Assembly (NCBI RefSeq): GCF_022458985.1
Contig: NC_061781.1
Location: 16,833,001-16,897,000, forward strand
DNA length: 64,000 nt
Source: Mugil cephalus
Lineage: Eukaryota; Chordata; Actinopteri; Mugiliformes; Mugilidae
Reading direction: 5' to 3'
Numbering within the stretch: position 1 is the first letter of the stretch; every line of letters begins with the position of its first letter. The notes under the pieces are model-generated. The model had not been told where the DNA came from. It did no database searches and was given only the letters and a program-made list of their open reading frames with translations. Made by a program: the position numbers and the translations under genes. Below are positions 46,192 through 58,637 of the stretch, piece after piece.

Positions 46192-47790
46192 CGGCTCTCT
46201 GAGAGCAGCGCGCAGGGACCGTCTACAAAGTGCAACACCGAAAAGAGATGTTACAAAAATATTCAATAACTTCACTATAATGCAGTGTAATTGGGGAATT
46301 TAGTTTCCCCAGTTTTGTGCGTTATTTTGCCTTTTTGTTGGACAAATATTTTCACCAAGTTGTCTCCCACTGGTTCCTTTTTCCTTTTACAGTGATATTT
46401 TGCGCTGCAGGAAGGGAATGGTCAGGTTGCACTTACATTTAAATATGGACTGTTAGTTTTACTGCTGTTGTATGCTTTCACATGTTGACTCTTAAAGGAA
46501 CGTGTACAGCATGGATTTTTTCCCCCGGAAACTGTTATATAGCACAGTTGTCCATGGTTGCCTCAGTTTTGTTGAGCCGGGCTTGGGAGCAATTTTTTTC
46601 CATTTATTAGAAGTAACAGTGATCACAAACTTCTTCGATACCACTGGCATATTTCTCCATTGTTTGGTTTGCTTTTCTTCCTCTGGCTCTTCCTCATGTG
46701 CTTCCTGCTCACCTTGTCACCCATCTTTTACCTGTCCCTGATTCTTTTCTTCAGTTATGTCTGACTCACTGTCTTTTTTTAAAAAATCCCTCACCCCTTT
46801 TCTATTTTTGGTCCATATGATCCAACAACCAATGTCGGTTTTTACTGTCATCTTCTCCAAATAACTTGAGAAACGTCTGACCAAATGGCTGAGGAATAGC
46901 TTGTGTCTCTTTTTTCAATATCCAGACTCCTCCCTGCAATTCCGCACAAAAATGAGGACCACACTTCCCCACAAGGGGGCAGTGTGTTCCCCATTTTCTT
47001 TGCTTGAAGTGTGTAAAAAGTCAAGTGATTCTGTACATAGTCTACATATTAAATCAATAGTAGACAGTATCTGCCAGTAATATTCAGCTATGTGTATAAT
47101 GTTATTAGTAGGTGCTGTGAATTTGTATTCTGTGTGCTCAAATCAAATACACATTACTGTGTTTGAACATGTAAGGCAAGAAAAACATATATAACTTACA
47201 CATGTCCTTGGAAAGGGACTTGAAATGAATTTTCCGAATGAAATCAACAAAATATTTCTGCTCTTCCGCTGTTCTTCCATATTCTGCAGGTAAAATAGGG
47301 CACTTGGTCTCTCCTGATAGAGCTTAATTGGAGGTTGCTCCTGATTGGCTAGGAACTGATCAGGACCTCGGCATTCATTTGATTGATTGAATACTGATAA
47401 ATACCGTGAATAATCATGACTAATAAATCATGACTAATTGCAATAAAATCACCAAAATTATGTTTTGGTCCATGTTTTGGACATTTTTGGTCCAACTCAG
47501 CAGTTGTAGTATGAGCATGACGAGAACGTTGGTGTGTGTAGTGAGTTTGGTGACACTACAGGGAATCAAATTGAAGTTATTGATTAATATTCATAATAAA
47601 AATTCCCATAAATTATGAAAAATGCCTTTCCCTCAAATCAAATGTTGTAGTGTAATCTGAAGGAGACAATTGAAGTGTGTCGTGATTTTGATGACATTTT
47701 ATAATAGTGAAGTTATTGAATATTTTTGTAACATCTCTTTTCGGTGTTGCACTTTGTAGACGGTCCCTGCACGCTGCTCTCAGAGAGCCG
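46192..47790. mobile_element. 1.6-kb element with about 85-bp terminal inverted repeats
   Basis: 46,192-46,277 (CGGCTCTCTGAGAGCAGCGC, then ACAAAGTGCAACACCGAAAA, AATATTCAATAACTTCACTA) is the inverse of 47,705-47,790 with few mismatches. No clear target-site duplication is visible. On the minus strand the interior keeps long, lysine- and glutamate-rich frames (GEQEAHEEEPEEEKQTKQW, KKFVITVTSNKWKKIAPKP at about 46,500-46,700, upstream LEKMTVKTDIGCWIIW, and GRTAEEQKYFVDFIRK at about 47,240) broken by stops. These could be a decayed transposase-type gene; I do not recognise the family. It separates the two head-to-head nectin leaders. Confidence 0.6.
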
Positions 47791-48057
47791 GCTGCATAAA
47801 CCGATATAAATACTGATATGGTCGGTGTGGCTCCGGGGATAACTTGTTTGACTTGTTGTGAAAATTACGTTGTAGCTCGCTGTCTACCTGACGACGCTGG
47901 AAAATATGTTTTGTTTTGTGCTTTAATAGTGTTTCACTGAAGAGTTATTAATCCTATAAATTCGAAACTGCCAATAACTTTCCAACTTGACCGAACTCGC
48001 CGTGCAGTAGCAGTCTCCGAGCGAATGGATGGAGCCACGTTTTTTTGTGTGCCCTTC

Positions 48058-51000
48058 ATGGGCAACATTTTCCTGAACCGTGAAATGGGTTGTAAACTAC
48101 TGCTAGTGCTGTCAGTTACACTGATGAGCAGAGACACCGAAGGTAAACTGTTTATTTTTCGTCGTTCTTGCTTCGTGTTTACTCAGGTGCAACAGAAATT
48201 ATTACCTGCAGAGAACAATGGGAATTTAGTTTCAGCCACAAAGACGTATTAACCTCAGTATGCAGGTAGTAAGGTCAATAAGGTCAATAAGAGACTCAAA
48301 CGCTACTATGGCACAGTGAGATGTGAGTAGTAACTTCTGCTTGGTTCCGTTGTTTGTATTTGGATTTTGGGTTAACGCGTGACTGTTGTTAGAACAATGA
48401 TGATAGGCGTTAGTTGACTGACAATATGTTTTTCTTAACTAGCTACAAAATCATTTAACTGTAACTGCGCCTCACACTATCCGGATATAATCCAATGATC
48501 AGACAGTTTTTCCCCCCATTACGCAGCGGTACGGTCCGTGGAGGATGTGAATGTGTGAAGTTCTTGAAGGAAACTAATCAGAAAACTATTTATTGTGGAG
48601 CATTCAAATGTACTATGTAACACTGCTGCAAATATTATTATTATAATTGCTATTATTATTATTAAATTAAAGCAGAATAGTGTATGTGTGCATATAAATA
48701 TCAGGAAACGGCTGAAGATGGTGGGAGTATGAATAGTCTGAAGATGGAGTGGCTGGAGTCAGAAAGGATCCATTGTGCCTCTTTCCTGCAGCGCTGGCTG
48801 TAAATGTCCTGAATGTCTGGCAGCTCTGACCTGGTGATCTCCTGGGTTGATTTATCAACATTCCACAACAAGATAATAGATAATCTGTTGACTTGGATGC
48901 AAAGTGCCCGTGTGTGTGTACGTTACTATTGCTATCGTAACGTACTGCTCATAACTTATCAAACTTGTTACTCAAAGCCTCTGAGGCTCACATGGAGCCA
49001 CGTACACAACAAACTACACAAACTGAACATACTAACCTGAGAGCATGTTGCTCAATAAATGTATTGAATATATTGAAATTGTTCTTCTTCAACAACACAT
49101 CACTGCTGTTAATACACAAATCAGGCATAACATTATGACCACCTTTCTATCCAATACTTCCTTGGGAGACCTACTCCCTTGTGCCTCCAAAACAGCTGTG
49201 TCTCATCAGAGAATGGATATGGTCCTTCTGTAGGTGTCTGGTAACAGGATGTTATTAGTGGGAGCCTTTGGGTCCTGTGGGTTGAGGGGAGAGGCCTCTG
49301 TGGATCAGGTGTGTTTCAGTACATCACATAGATATTTTTGATCAATTTAGGATCTAGTGAAATTGGAGGCCAGGTCGATACCTTGTGATGTTTTTTATAT
49401 TGTTTTTTAACTGTTCATAAACTGTATCGTATGTGTATCTGCCTCAGGCTGCATCCTGTTGGGGATGGCTGCTAATATCAAGGAGTGTCATTACTATGGG
49501 GTGGGGATTCTGTATGGATTCTTTGTGGCACAGTAGAATATTTTAACAGGTAGCCTGCTGATCAATAACGCTGTTTCAGAACCACTAACGGTGCTGTTTG
49601 TTGTGTGCGCCTTTTGACTTGGGGACACACGTTTGTTATCTCTCAAATGGCTTCTCAATGCATAAACAAAGAACCAGAGCAGTTGACTTTTCTTGTCACT
49701 GATTATAGTCCATTCAGTGTCAAGCCACGTTCCAGGAAGACTCATGATCCGTGCTTTCTCATAGACTTTCTTGCAAATGCTGTAATTGAGACCAAATGTG
49801 TTTACTAAAGTGCTTTTGTTGTGTGCAACCTTTGATCCCAACGGCCCCCGCAACCAGTCATCAAGATATTACAGCAAAAGAACAAATAACATATTCTGTC
49901 CTCTACAGCCCTCCAGGCGATTGGGGGAAGCACAACAGTGGTGAAAGGAGGAACCGCTATCTTACCCTGCATACTCATCGAGACCTCAGAGATCCTGACT
50001 CAGATTACATGGCAGAGGAGAACCAGAGAAAAACCTAAAAATGACAACTTCTACACAATCCAATTGGATGGACACCAATATGTTAATGGGCCTGATAATC
50101 GATTTGAGTTTATTGGGAGTTTTTCTGATAAAAATGGATATCTACAGTTGTCCAATGTTCAATTGAAGGATGAAGGCAGCTACACGTGCATCTTCACTTT
50201 GTTCCCCAGTGGAAATCACAAGACAGATATACCTCTGAACCTGCTTGGTATGATGAAACTTTACAGTTAAAATGTTGTGTTGTTTTCACCTTTTACCCTT
50301 AGATTGACTCTTTTCATGTGTGGTGACTATTCTAGTGCCTCCAGTCACAAGCCTGAAGGGTGATAATTTAACTTTGGGTACTGGAGAAGTTTCCCTTGCT
50401 ACCTGCACGGCTGCCGGCTCCAAGCCTCCTTCAGAGGTGACCTGGCTCACTGGTACCCTGGGAGTGAACTCGACGACCAACTCCACTCAGCATGACAACG
50501 GTACAATGACCACAACCAGCTCACTGTTTGGAGTCCCTACCACAGAAATCAACAACCAGCTGGTTCGGTGTGTCATCAGAACAACAGGCCTGCCTGAAGA
50601 ACAAGTCCTGCCTTTGACCATCCAAGTTCACTGTGAGTAAAAAAATACATTCCTGCGTCAAACCGATAACTACGTACTAGACCACAGCTGTTTCCACTGC
50701 AGATGTCTACATACTCTTTGTGTTGTTTAGTTAGTCATCCTTGGGCACAGTACAAGTGCTTAAACACCCTCTGTGCTGCATCAAGTTCACATTTGGTCTG
50801 TCTTTTATTGACATTCCAGGAAGCAAGTGATGTGAGGATGTTTCCTTGGAAAACTCGCAACCACCTCATCCAGTCCCACAATTATGTGGATGATGCACAC
50901 TATCACTTTGATCAAATAAGATTTTAACCTTTCACTAATTTCCAAATAAAAGTAATTAGATAATGCTGCTCATAACAATATGAAGGATTGGTGCCATATA

Positions 51001-54000
51001 GACTGTATTGTATGTTGTCAAAACCAACTTATGTTTCTGCTCAGTAAACGCCACAGCAAGTCTTTTTTTTTTTTTTTCCTTTATTTCCAGTCCCACCGAT
51101 GGACGCGACGATTGTTCAACGTTCTGAAGACTCCTATGAATGTGTGGCCAACGCCAACCCAGAGGCACATTTCATCTGGAGCAGGTACAGTAATTTATAT
51201 ATGTGTTTCAGTTAAGACTGTCTTAATCAATAATGATATTTACATGATTCATTTCAAAGCATTGTCTGTTGTATCATTTTCCAGATCTTTGTATAGTGGT
51301 GAGACAGAAATCAGTTTGAATTAATTGTCACCCAAGGGCATCTGATGGTGCAGAAACTACATCAACTCAACACCCCCTTTCACCAACTACTGCATAATTT
51401 CCTCACTGTTGTTGTAGGAGCCATACTGTTGCACTGGTGAATTATCTCCCTTCTGATTTGTTTGGTCTGGTTGCCACGGTGATGCACAGGGCTTGGGTCA
51501 TGTGGGCACTGGGGGATGATTCCCGTAGGTGATATAGGGAGCTGGTTCACCTGAACTGAGGGAGGAGAGAGGCGAGTGTTAGGTAGCCGTAATTTTTGTC
51601 GACCGCTTTTGTTCAGTTTTGTTACATATTCGCTACCAGTGTACACCTTCACCATCTTTCGGCATATGTAATCTGAAAGCCGCTGAAGTAGCTGCGAGTG
51701 ATTTATTAAATGCTTAAACTCACCTGGACTCAGCGTGCTTACATGAACCAGCATCAGCGCGTCACACAAAATATACAGGACCTCACCTCATCCTCTCAAA
51801 CGACTTTTGAATGTTTTGAAAGTTGTTCAAGTTGTTAGTGTTGACACGAGAACATTGACTATTCTATGATATTCCCACTCCTAAGTATTGAGAGTAAGGA
51901 AACAGAGTAGGATAAACTGAGCACAACACCAGTACTCCCTATTAAAATGTATTATATTAGTTGTAACCAGCAGCAGAGCAAAAAGAGTTGGTTATTTTAG
52001 TTTAAAGTTTTGTCTTCTTTGTCATTTTCCTAGTCTTTCTACAGTGGTGAAACAGTTGTGGCTTTAGCAAAATGAATTTTGGATTAATTCCCATCCAAAG
52101 GCATCTGATGTTGCAGAAACTACATTAACTCAACACCCCCTTTCAGTCTATGTCCATTTTATTCAGAGCCTCGTTTGTCTCCTCCAGGTCTGATCAGTCT
52201 TTGCCTGAGTCTGATATTAAAGTTCAGGGTTCAACTCTGCAGTTTGTGAGGAAGACCTCTGATCTGAATGGGCTCTATCAGTGTGAAGCTGTCAACCCGT
52301 ATGGAAGAAAACATGGAGGTCAGATCTACGTGTACATGGATTTTGGTAAGATTTGATTTGGATGTGTAGTTTGTCAAATCCTTCTTGATATTTTTTGAAT
52401 ATGTTCTGTACTCGTCTGTTGTTTCTAAGGACACATATGATCCTCAAAATGATGACGTCATCATCTGGTGTTTTATTCAGAAACCCCTAAAGCGAAAACT
52501 TTTGACAACAGTACTGAACCAGTTTGAGTTTGGATGGATAGAAACTGAAGTAGTGGAAACCAAAGTTTAGACAGTGTCTTTTTTCTAAAATAAAATAATC
52601 TAAAACCATCAATGTTTAAACCACTTAGTGTAATTCAGTAGTGACTTTGTTAAAAGGTTTGTCTTGGCAAAGTCCACTGTAAAACATGTGCGTGTTTCAT
52701 GCCTGAACTCCTTCCTGTAAAGGCATTCAACACATCTCAGGCTGAGACGACAACACTGAGTACGTGAAATGGAAAAGCAGATCTCAGGGACAGCAGAGGG
52801 TCAAGTCAGTACAACACAGTGAAGTAAATAACTGAATTAATGTTTACCCATCCGTCTATAAGGGCACCTCTAAACTCAGCTATTTAAAACCTTAAACAGT
52901 GTGAAGTGTTGTGTTCTTCTTCATGTTTCAGGAGCTTTTTGTGTTTCAGTAACTGTCTGTACAGGAACGGTCACATCCTGAAGCCCAGTGTGTGAATGCA
53001 GCATTAGTCATCTAAATGTAGTCTGTAATATAAAACTAAATACTAAATATGTTTTTATTGAGTTGGGACATTAATCAGCATCGATGCGTTAGTCATGAGT
53101 GTAAATGCACAGACAGAGAATACTTTAAACAACTATCATACAATTGACAATTACAGAACCAGACACAGATAGACAATGTTAAAACAAAACAAAAAGGACA
53201 CAGATAGACGGTATCGAAACAGACGATATTGTGACAAAACCTTTGACCCACAATTATTAAAAAAAAACAAAAAAAACATTAGTGGACCCCGGAGTATGCA
53301 TCAGATTAAGAAAACTGTTTAGGCTGCATGAATACATCAGTGATTTATTTTTGACCAGTGTTTGAGATGTTAGTAGTTCTCACAGTTTTGTTTAATTAGT
53401 GACATTAATGATATCAGTATTTTGATCTGAATGTTTTTTTTATTCTTGTGTTTTTTGTTGCTTCAGGCTCCTACACTACTGGCTGCACCTTATTTGGTCT
53501 TCTGCTTTCCCTGAACATTGTAGCCTTTTCAGTGTGGTACCTTCGTAAACGCAACAAGGTACAAACTACAGTCGCCCTCCATCATTAAAATATGGTGCTA
53601 CACTATGTAAATCTATATATTACAGATTTACATAGTAAATCTGCGCTATATGAATAAAATTGAATTGAATTGAATTTTTTTTCCTGTATATTTATTGGTG
53701 TTTCATTATGTCGCCCAGAAGCAGGGACACCTGCAGAAAGAAACACTATTTCAACATCTTCTTATGGTGATAGCGAAGACGAGGTAAAGGAAAGATTGCA
53801 GTTTATTTACATTGTACAGTTCATTGTTTTTGGTGTTCTGTTTCAGTGTAGTGCTGTTTTTAAATATTCTTCCTGTAATTTGCTGAGATCATTAAGATTT
53901 ATATCATTTGTTTCTTCTTTTTTTCACTGCAGGAATCACTGACAGAAAGTTGCAGAAGCAACAAGACTGACAAGAGTTTGACAGCTGAAAATGAGAGAAT

Positions 54001-54025
54001 CAGCAAATGTTTGAGGATCATCTGA
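48058..54025 (+). CDS. Nectin/PVR-like adhesion receptor, three Ig domains
   Basis: Exons: leader 48,058-48,142; V-set Ig 49,909-50,247 (VVKGGTAILPC, ITWQRR, LKDEGSYTC); C-set Ig 50,336-50,632 (CTAAGSKPPSEVTW and three N-glycosylation sequons, a nectin domain-2 signature); third Ig split over 51,091-51,184 (YECVANANPEAHFIWSR) and 52,188-52,345 (GLYQCEAVNPYGRK), again as in nectins; TM 53,467-53,558 (LFGLLLSLNIVAFSVWYL); tails 53,719-53,783 (NTISTSSYGDSEDE) and 53,933-54,025 (ending ISKCLRII, stop). Phases fit up to the TM exon. The TM donor is phase 0 while the acidic tail exon needs phase 1. The inverted copy at 55.6 kb shows a 13-bp length difference exactly there, so the tail may be altered. 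Polyadenylation signal at 54,737. About 400 residues; membrane adhesion or immune recognition is inferred from the family. Confidence 0.82.
48690..48840 (-). mobile_element. LINE ORF2 C-terminal remnant
   Basis: The minus-strand frame reads LPDIQDIYSQRCRKEAQWIL then SDSSHSIFRLFILPPSSAV. This resembles the region just before the end of fish LINE polyproteins (xDPSHPxxxLFxLLPSGRR). Short and isolated inside intron 1 of the nectin-like gene. Confidence 0.4.
49128..49520 (-). mobile_element. Decayed Tc1-type transposase C-terminal fragment
   Basis: Minus-strand frames show DLASNFTRS, IDQKYLCDVLKHT and EASPLNPQDPKAP. These align with the Tc1-type block around the third catalytic residue (DLNPIE...LWDVL...EAPP.NLQDLK) and the downstream CATAATGTTATGCCT end region. 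Many stops; a fossil. Lies in intron 1 of the nectin-like gene. Confidence 0.6.
51278..52150. repeat. Diverged direct repeat (about 110 bp) flanking a 0.65-kb intronic insert
   Basis: 51,278-51,385 (CAGATCTTTGTATAGTGGTG ... GGCATCTGATGGTGCAGAAA ... TCAACACCCCCTTTCA) is repeated at about 52,030-52,146. The interior carries a 129-codon minus-strand open frame (51,380-51,769; no recognisable domain) and GC-richer sequence than its surroundings. It splits the intron inside the third Ig domain of the nectin-like gene. Confidence 0.55.
53630..53675 (+). mobile_element. Detached L2 3' tail
   Basis: GCGCTATATGAATAAAATTG followed by AATTG repeats is the inverse of the L2 tail seen at 3,625-3,665. It is all that remains of an L2 insertion next to the nectin tail exon. 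Confidence 0.55.
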
Positions 54026-54029
54026 TCAG

Positions 54030-55435
54030 TGAAGAGTTGGACAGAGAACATGGACAGGTGTTGTGTTTCAGTTTATATACGGGGTTTTATTTTATTCACT
54101 GGTTTCATATCAGAAACGACTGTAAATGTGTGACTGAAGAAATACTGAAAACAGTAAGGGAAGATGACAAACTAAAGATATGAGTCTAGTACATGAGGAA
54201 ACTTAACTTGAAAAGTATTATGTATCTCTACCTGCTATTCAAATTAATGCATAGAAAGAAAATGTGGATGTGTCTTTAAGTCGAGAGCTTTTGGTTTTGG
54301 TAATAGCAGAGGATTATAAGGTACATAAGAAAGAGAAAAGGCCAAGAGAGAGTGAGCCCACATCCACAAGTCACGATGACTGTGTTAACCTGAACACTCC
54401 AGTAGTGTTTAGTTTTACTTTACCAGGAACTGTCTTCAATGTAAATATTTAAGTTTTCTTCAGCATCCATTTAAATATGTTTGACTAGAATCACTCCAGA
54501 TCATTCCTTTGTTTGACATTTGTCGTGTTTGTTTACTTTTTTGTTTAGAAAGTTATTTAGATATTTGTTTAGTTTTTTATGTTTTTAGGCTATTCATTTT
54601 TATGTTGTTTTCTTGTCATTTGTTTTTTGCTACTAAACTGAACGATACTGAACGATAGATGAACAATAGTGTTTGTTTATCATTTTGCTTTATATTTGTT
54701 TTTCACTTTTATAATTTTTTGTATTCATTTCAGTGGAATAAAGCATAGACAGTCACAAAGGCTGTACTTTGTTTATTTGAAAGGCTGTAAACGCATCTGT
54801 TAGTGTTGGGTCTTAAGCCTGTACTGCAGCAAATGGAGGAATCGTGAACGGATCACTTACTGATTCGTTCTTCAAGTGAACTAGTAAACTGCAGGTCGCG
54901 AGTCGGCCTCTGTGTCACTGCCGACCATTGGTGCCGACACAGAGGCTGAGATGTCGGAAGCCCCGCTGGTTGAAAGAGCTTTCTGGATTTATAATTTATA
55001 CATTTATAATTTGCATCGTTTGCGTTGTACTTTTAATCACCGTTACAATTTTAATGGTTTTATTAAGTATTTTTTTATTAAACACAAATTATTTAACAGT
55101 ACGCCCCAGATGTGATGTAAATTGTAATGTTAGCGCCCGCATTTTTTTCATCCATAACTTGTTTAATTTCCACAGTTAAAACACACATTGTTTTACGTCC
55201 ATTATATTCAAAGAATATTTAAACACAGCATTACACTGAAACAGAACACACTTAAATAATGAATGTTACAGTTCAAATTTTCAGATGTTCCAAGAAGCAG
55301 ATACAACTAAAGCTACAAACATAACACACCCAGACACATAGTATTCATACCTAGAATGTTTTCATGACTTAGACTAAACTCTGCGCTAAACTAAGAGCTA
55401 AGATACATTTTAACAAATGAACTGTAATCTTTCCT
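54030..55435. other. 3' UTR of the nectin-like gene and spacer
   Basis: The 3' UTR runs to the AATAAA at 54,737-54,742. Beyond it, 54,780-55,430 is AT-rich. A plus-strand open frame at 54,912-55,115 has a hydrophobic end but no splice or domain support, so no gene is called. Confidence 0.6.
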
Positions 55436-55439
55436 TTAC

Positions 55440-56130
55440 CTCTTCTCCTCTATCATCACTTGAAGATGTTGGAACAGCGTTTGTTTCTCCTTCTCCTATA
55501 TAATGAAACACCAATAAAAATAAAAATACAGCAGAAGATTTACATAGCATGAACAGTATGTATTTGTATGTAGCTTAAATGCAAACAGGGTGACTCTAGT
55601 TGGTACCTTAGTAGAGTATTCTTGTGTTTATGAAGGTACCACACTAAGAAGGCTACAATGTTCAGGGAAAGCAGAAGACCAAATAAGGTCCAGGCAGCAG
55701 TGTAGGAGCCTAGAGCAACAAAAAACACAAGAATAAAAAAACATTCAGGTGAAAATACTGATATCATTAATGTCACTAATTAAACCAGCGTATCTGAAGG
55801 TTTTATTTCTCAGTTTGCTTTGTTAAAATTGCAGGCTGCAGTTATTAACTGTACTTTGGGGATATTATGGAGACTTTTTTGTCTTAGTATTTAGTTTTAT
55901 ATTACAAATAATAATAATAATAATAATAAAAAAGTAGAAGACACATTCATGTGTAGATCAAGCCATAGTGTTTTAGAAGAAAATGTCACTGTGTCTAAAC
56001 TTGGGTTTCCACAATTTCAGTTCCTATCCATCCAAACTAAAACTAAAAGTTTTTGCTTTAGGGATTTCTGATAATCGTGTGTGTCCTTAGATACAACAGA
56101 CAACATCTCATCTCATCTTCCATCTTCATG
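55440..56130 (-). pseudogene. Inverted partial copy of the nectin-like gene's 3' end
   Basis: Minus strand: TM exon 55,607-55,709 (LFGLLLSLNIVAFLVWYLHK) and tail exon 55,440-55,495 (acidic frame GETNAVPTSSSDDRGEE). Further upstream, 56,010-56,110 matches the sequence around 52,430-52,560 of the plus gene. Intervening sequence is shortened and the Ig exons and final tail exon are absent, so it is a fragment lying tail-to-tail with the intact gene. Compared with it, the TM exon is 13 bp longer before the AAG|gtac donor. Confidence 0.7.
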
Positions 56131-56149
56131 TTTCATGCCTGAACTCCTT

Positions 56150-56305
56150 AGTGGAGCCTATCCCAGCTGGCGGAGTACACCCTGGGCAGGCTGCCAGCCT
56201 ATAACAGGCTGAACAGTAGCTAACACATAGACAGACAACCATTCGCACTCACACTCACAACTCCACCCAGAACTGCTAACCACCAAGCCACCGTACTGCC
56301 CGAGT
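56150..56305. repeat. Common teleost interspersed repeat fragment
   Basis: GTGGAGCCTATCCCAGCTGG, GTACACCCTGGGCAGGCTGC, AACACATAGACAGACAACCA and a final CCACCGTACTGCCC are characteristic of a highly abundant fish repeat (known to me from many teleost loci). It sits exactly between the nectin relic and the truncated receptor and may mark the breakpoint. Confidence 0.6.
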
Positions 56306-56342
56306 CCAAAATCTTACAAATCAAATTTTCCCAAAATCCTCC

Positions 56343-57020
56343 AGGAATAAAGTCCTGCATCTTCAGGTTGAGCACTGAAAATAATTAACTTTAAAGGATC
56401 TATTCTCAGTCTGTGAGAGGATATATTTGAAAAAGTCTGATTTATCAAGATAGAATGTTTGTAAATTAATCTTTTAAAGTTCCAGGTCATTTCCGAAGCA
56501 TTTTCTCTGGATACGTTGCAGTGGAACGTGACTGAGTCTCCTCTGGATACCAGCATATCCCTGTGGTCAGTTACTGGGGTCTCTGAAGTTGAAAGGAAAC
56601 AATCCATTATGATGAAATAAAACGTGCACTTAAATCTGTATAAAAGCATCACAAACACAAACCTCCTCTTTACCTGCAAAGACACGGCGCGCTAGCAGCA
56701 CAATGAGGAGCAGAGCTGCTTGGTTTTGGCTGAACATCATGACCATCAGACAGAGAATGACACTCTGGAACTGTCGGCTCTAAACGTAAATGTGGAGGCG
56801 GTGAGAAAAGGAAGTGGTTAGTTGCTAACATTGCTAATATTGAACAAAGCAGTACAAATAATCAGCATAAGATTTAATGATCAAATAAACCCAGAGAAAA
56901 CAACATCATTACTGTACCTGTAAGGACATGACACAAAACCAGTAGCAGAGTGAAGAGCACAGCGGCTTGGTTTACACGAGACGTGGTGACCATCAGACAG
57001 AGAAGGAGGGACTGGAACAT
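56343..57020 (-). pseudogene. 3'-truncated receptor (gene 9)
   Basis: Leader A 56,918-57,020, leader B 56,674-56,746 and an Ig exon starting at 56,582 are all intact, but the Ig exon is cut at about 56,343, right after EDAGLYS, and runs into unrelated sequence (WRILGKFDL, stop). The strand F Cys, strand G, TM and tail are gone. This is the right-hand edge of the block that interrupts the array. Unless spliced to something unseen, it could at most make a truncated secreted product. Confidence 0.8.
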
Positions 57021-57099
57021 TACCACATGTTTTTAAATGTAGTGTGTATGTAGGTGCAACGGAAAGGAAGTGGTTAGTTGCACTTGAACAACAAAAAAA

Positions 57100-58630
57100 A
57101 CAACGAGAAAAAAATTATGATAATAATGCGTAAGTCACACATCCATGTAAAATCTAACATGAATTATTGATTTAATGTTTCAACTTGATTGAAAATTAAC
57201 CATGAGATTTATTTCTCATCACTATAATCATATGATGAGCTGAAATATAAAATGCAGGAAAACCTCCTCTCACGCTGAAGACACGTTGGCCTCACACTGT
57301 GAACACTGAGCATCCTTTACTTGAATGCATGTATCGTGTATGTGCAATAACCACATCTTGTTAGTTGGAGAGTTTCAAACACTTTGATGAGGCCTGAGTC
57401 TGCTGACTTGAAGCATTTCTAACCATCTAATATTATATAGTTTTGTGTGACTACCTTGAAATATGAGAGACCCATAAGTTAGCTTTGAGTTAACTTTATT
57501 TACATTATAACAACATTACAACTGTAACCCTTAACATGAAGACTGTAGTTTCTGGTTTCTTAATGTGTTCTTGTCTCTCCTGCCTCTCAGTCTGCTCTCC
57601 TCTCGTCTGATTTTCTTTGAAGAAACACTTTTATATCATCAGAATCCAGGTACATGTCACAACTTGCTGAGGTTTTGTCTTGTCCCCATTCTTGTCTCAT
57701 GACTTTGAGTTAACTTGATTTACATTATAACAACCCCATTACCCGTATGTGTGTATATGTGAACACTGTGTATGAAGCTCAGGTCCAAGAGTATAGGTAT
57801 GAAAAAGTTACCAAAGAATGTGGTGGTGGTCCAGAACAAACAAAAAACAAGTTGGACCCAAATGCAGGACACAGGAAGGAGACAGGAGTAGGAAACAAAA
57901 TGTATTAATGAAAACTTAAGGTACTGCAGGGTAATCCTAACAAACAAATCTAAAAGCGCCTAAGGAAGGCCAAAAAACACAAGGAGAGAATATAGGAACA
58001 CAATGATGAGAAAAACTGTGTAACATCACAGAACAGGTGAAACACAGCAGACAACGTGACACAGAACAAAGGGAATGAAAGGGCTATATATGTGTGAAGA
58101 GGGGTGATGAGACACTGGTGAAACTAATGAGGGCAGAGAACACAAGGAGAAACTAATCCAACAACAAGAGTGGAAAAATACAGGAAAACAAGAAACACAC
58201 AAGAAGGACAGGAAACATAAAGAAAACCAAACAGGGTCACAGGAAATACTCAAAACACAGAATCATGACACATTTGAGTCTTTAGCGACATCTACTGGAC
58301 AATGAAATAAACAAAACATGAAGAGCATAAAATTCAAAGAAAGATGATCTGCATGCAAAAAAAAAAAAAAAAAAAAAGATTAAACATTTAGAAACACAAG
58401 ATAAAGTTTGGTACTTTTCCTCATTACAAGAACTAGACACAGACGCATAATTTTCACATGTAATGAAATACTTTCTTTCTCTTGTACTTTGTGCTTGTCA
58501 GCTCAGTGGACTCGACAGGTTTACAGGAGTCTCTCAGAGCTCATGATTGGTCTATACACTGCACGTCTGTAGGGTTGAGAAGGGGCCACCTACTGTATGT
58601 GAATGAAAGTAAATGGGTAACAAATAGGTG
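57100..58630. repeat. Array spacer with the fullest copy of the dispersed repeat
   Basis: 57,842-58,268 (AACAAGTTGGACCCAAATGC ... GACACTGGTGAAACTAATGA ... ACAGGGTCACAGGAAATACT ... AATCATGACA) is a long copy of a fish repeat. Truncated pieces occur in every spacer (about 6,875-6,990, 11,965-12,090, 15,640-15,770, 25,545-25,680 and 39,275-39,405), so it entered before the array expanded. The plus-strand Tyr-containing frame lies at about 57,735-57,910. Confidence 0.6.
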
Positions 58631-58637
58631 ATATTGA

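Noticed and set aside
51380..51769. 129-codon minus-strand frame in the nectin intron as a gene
   Set aside because: No splice signals, domain or start context. It lies inside a repeat-bounded insert and is better treated as insert sequence of unknown origin.
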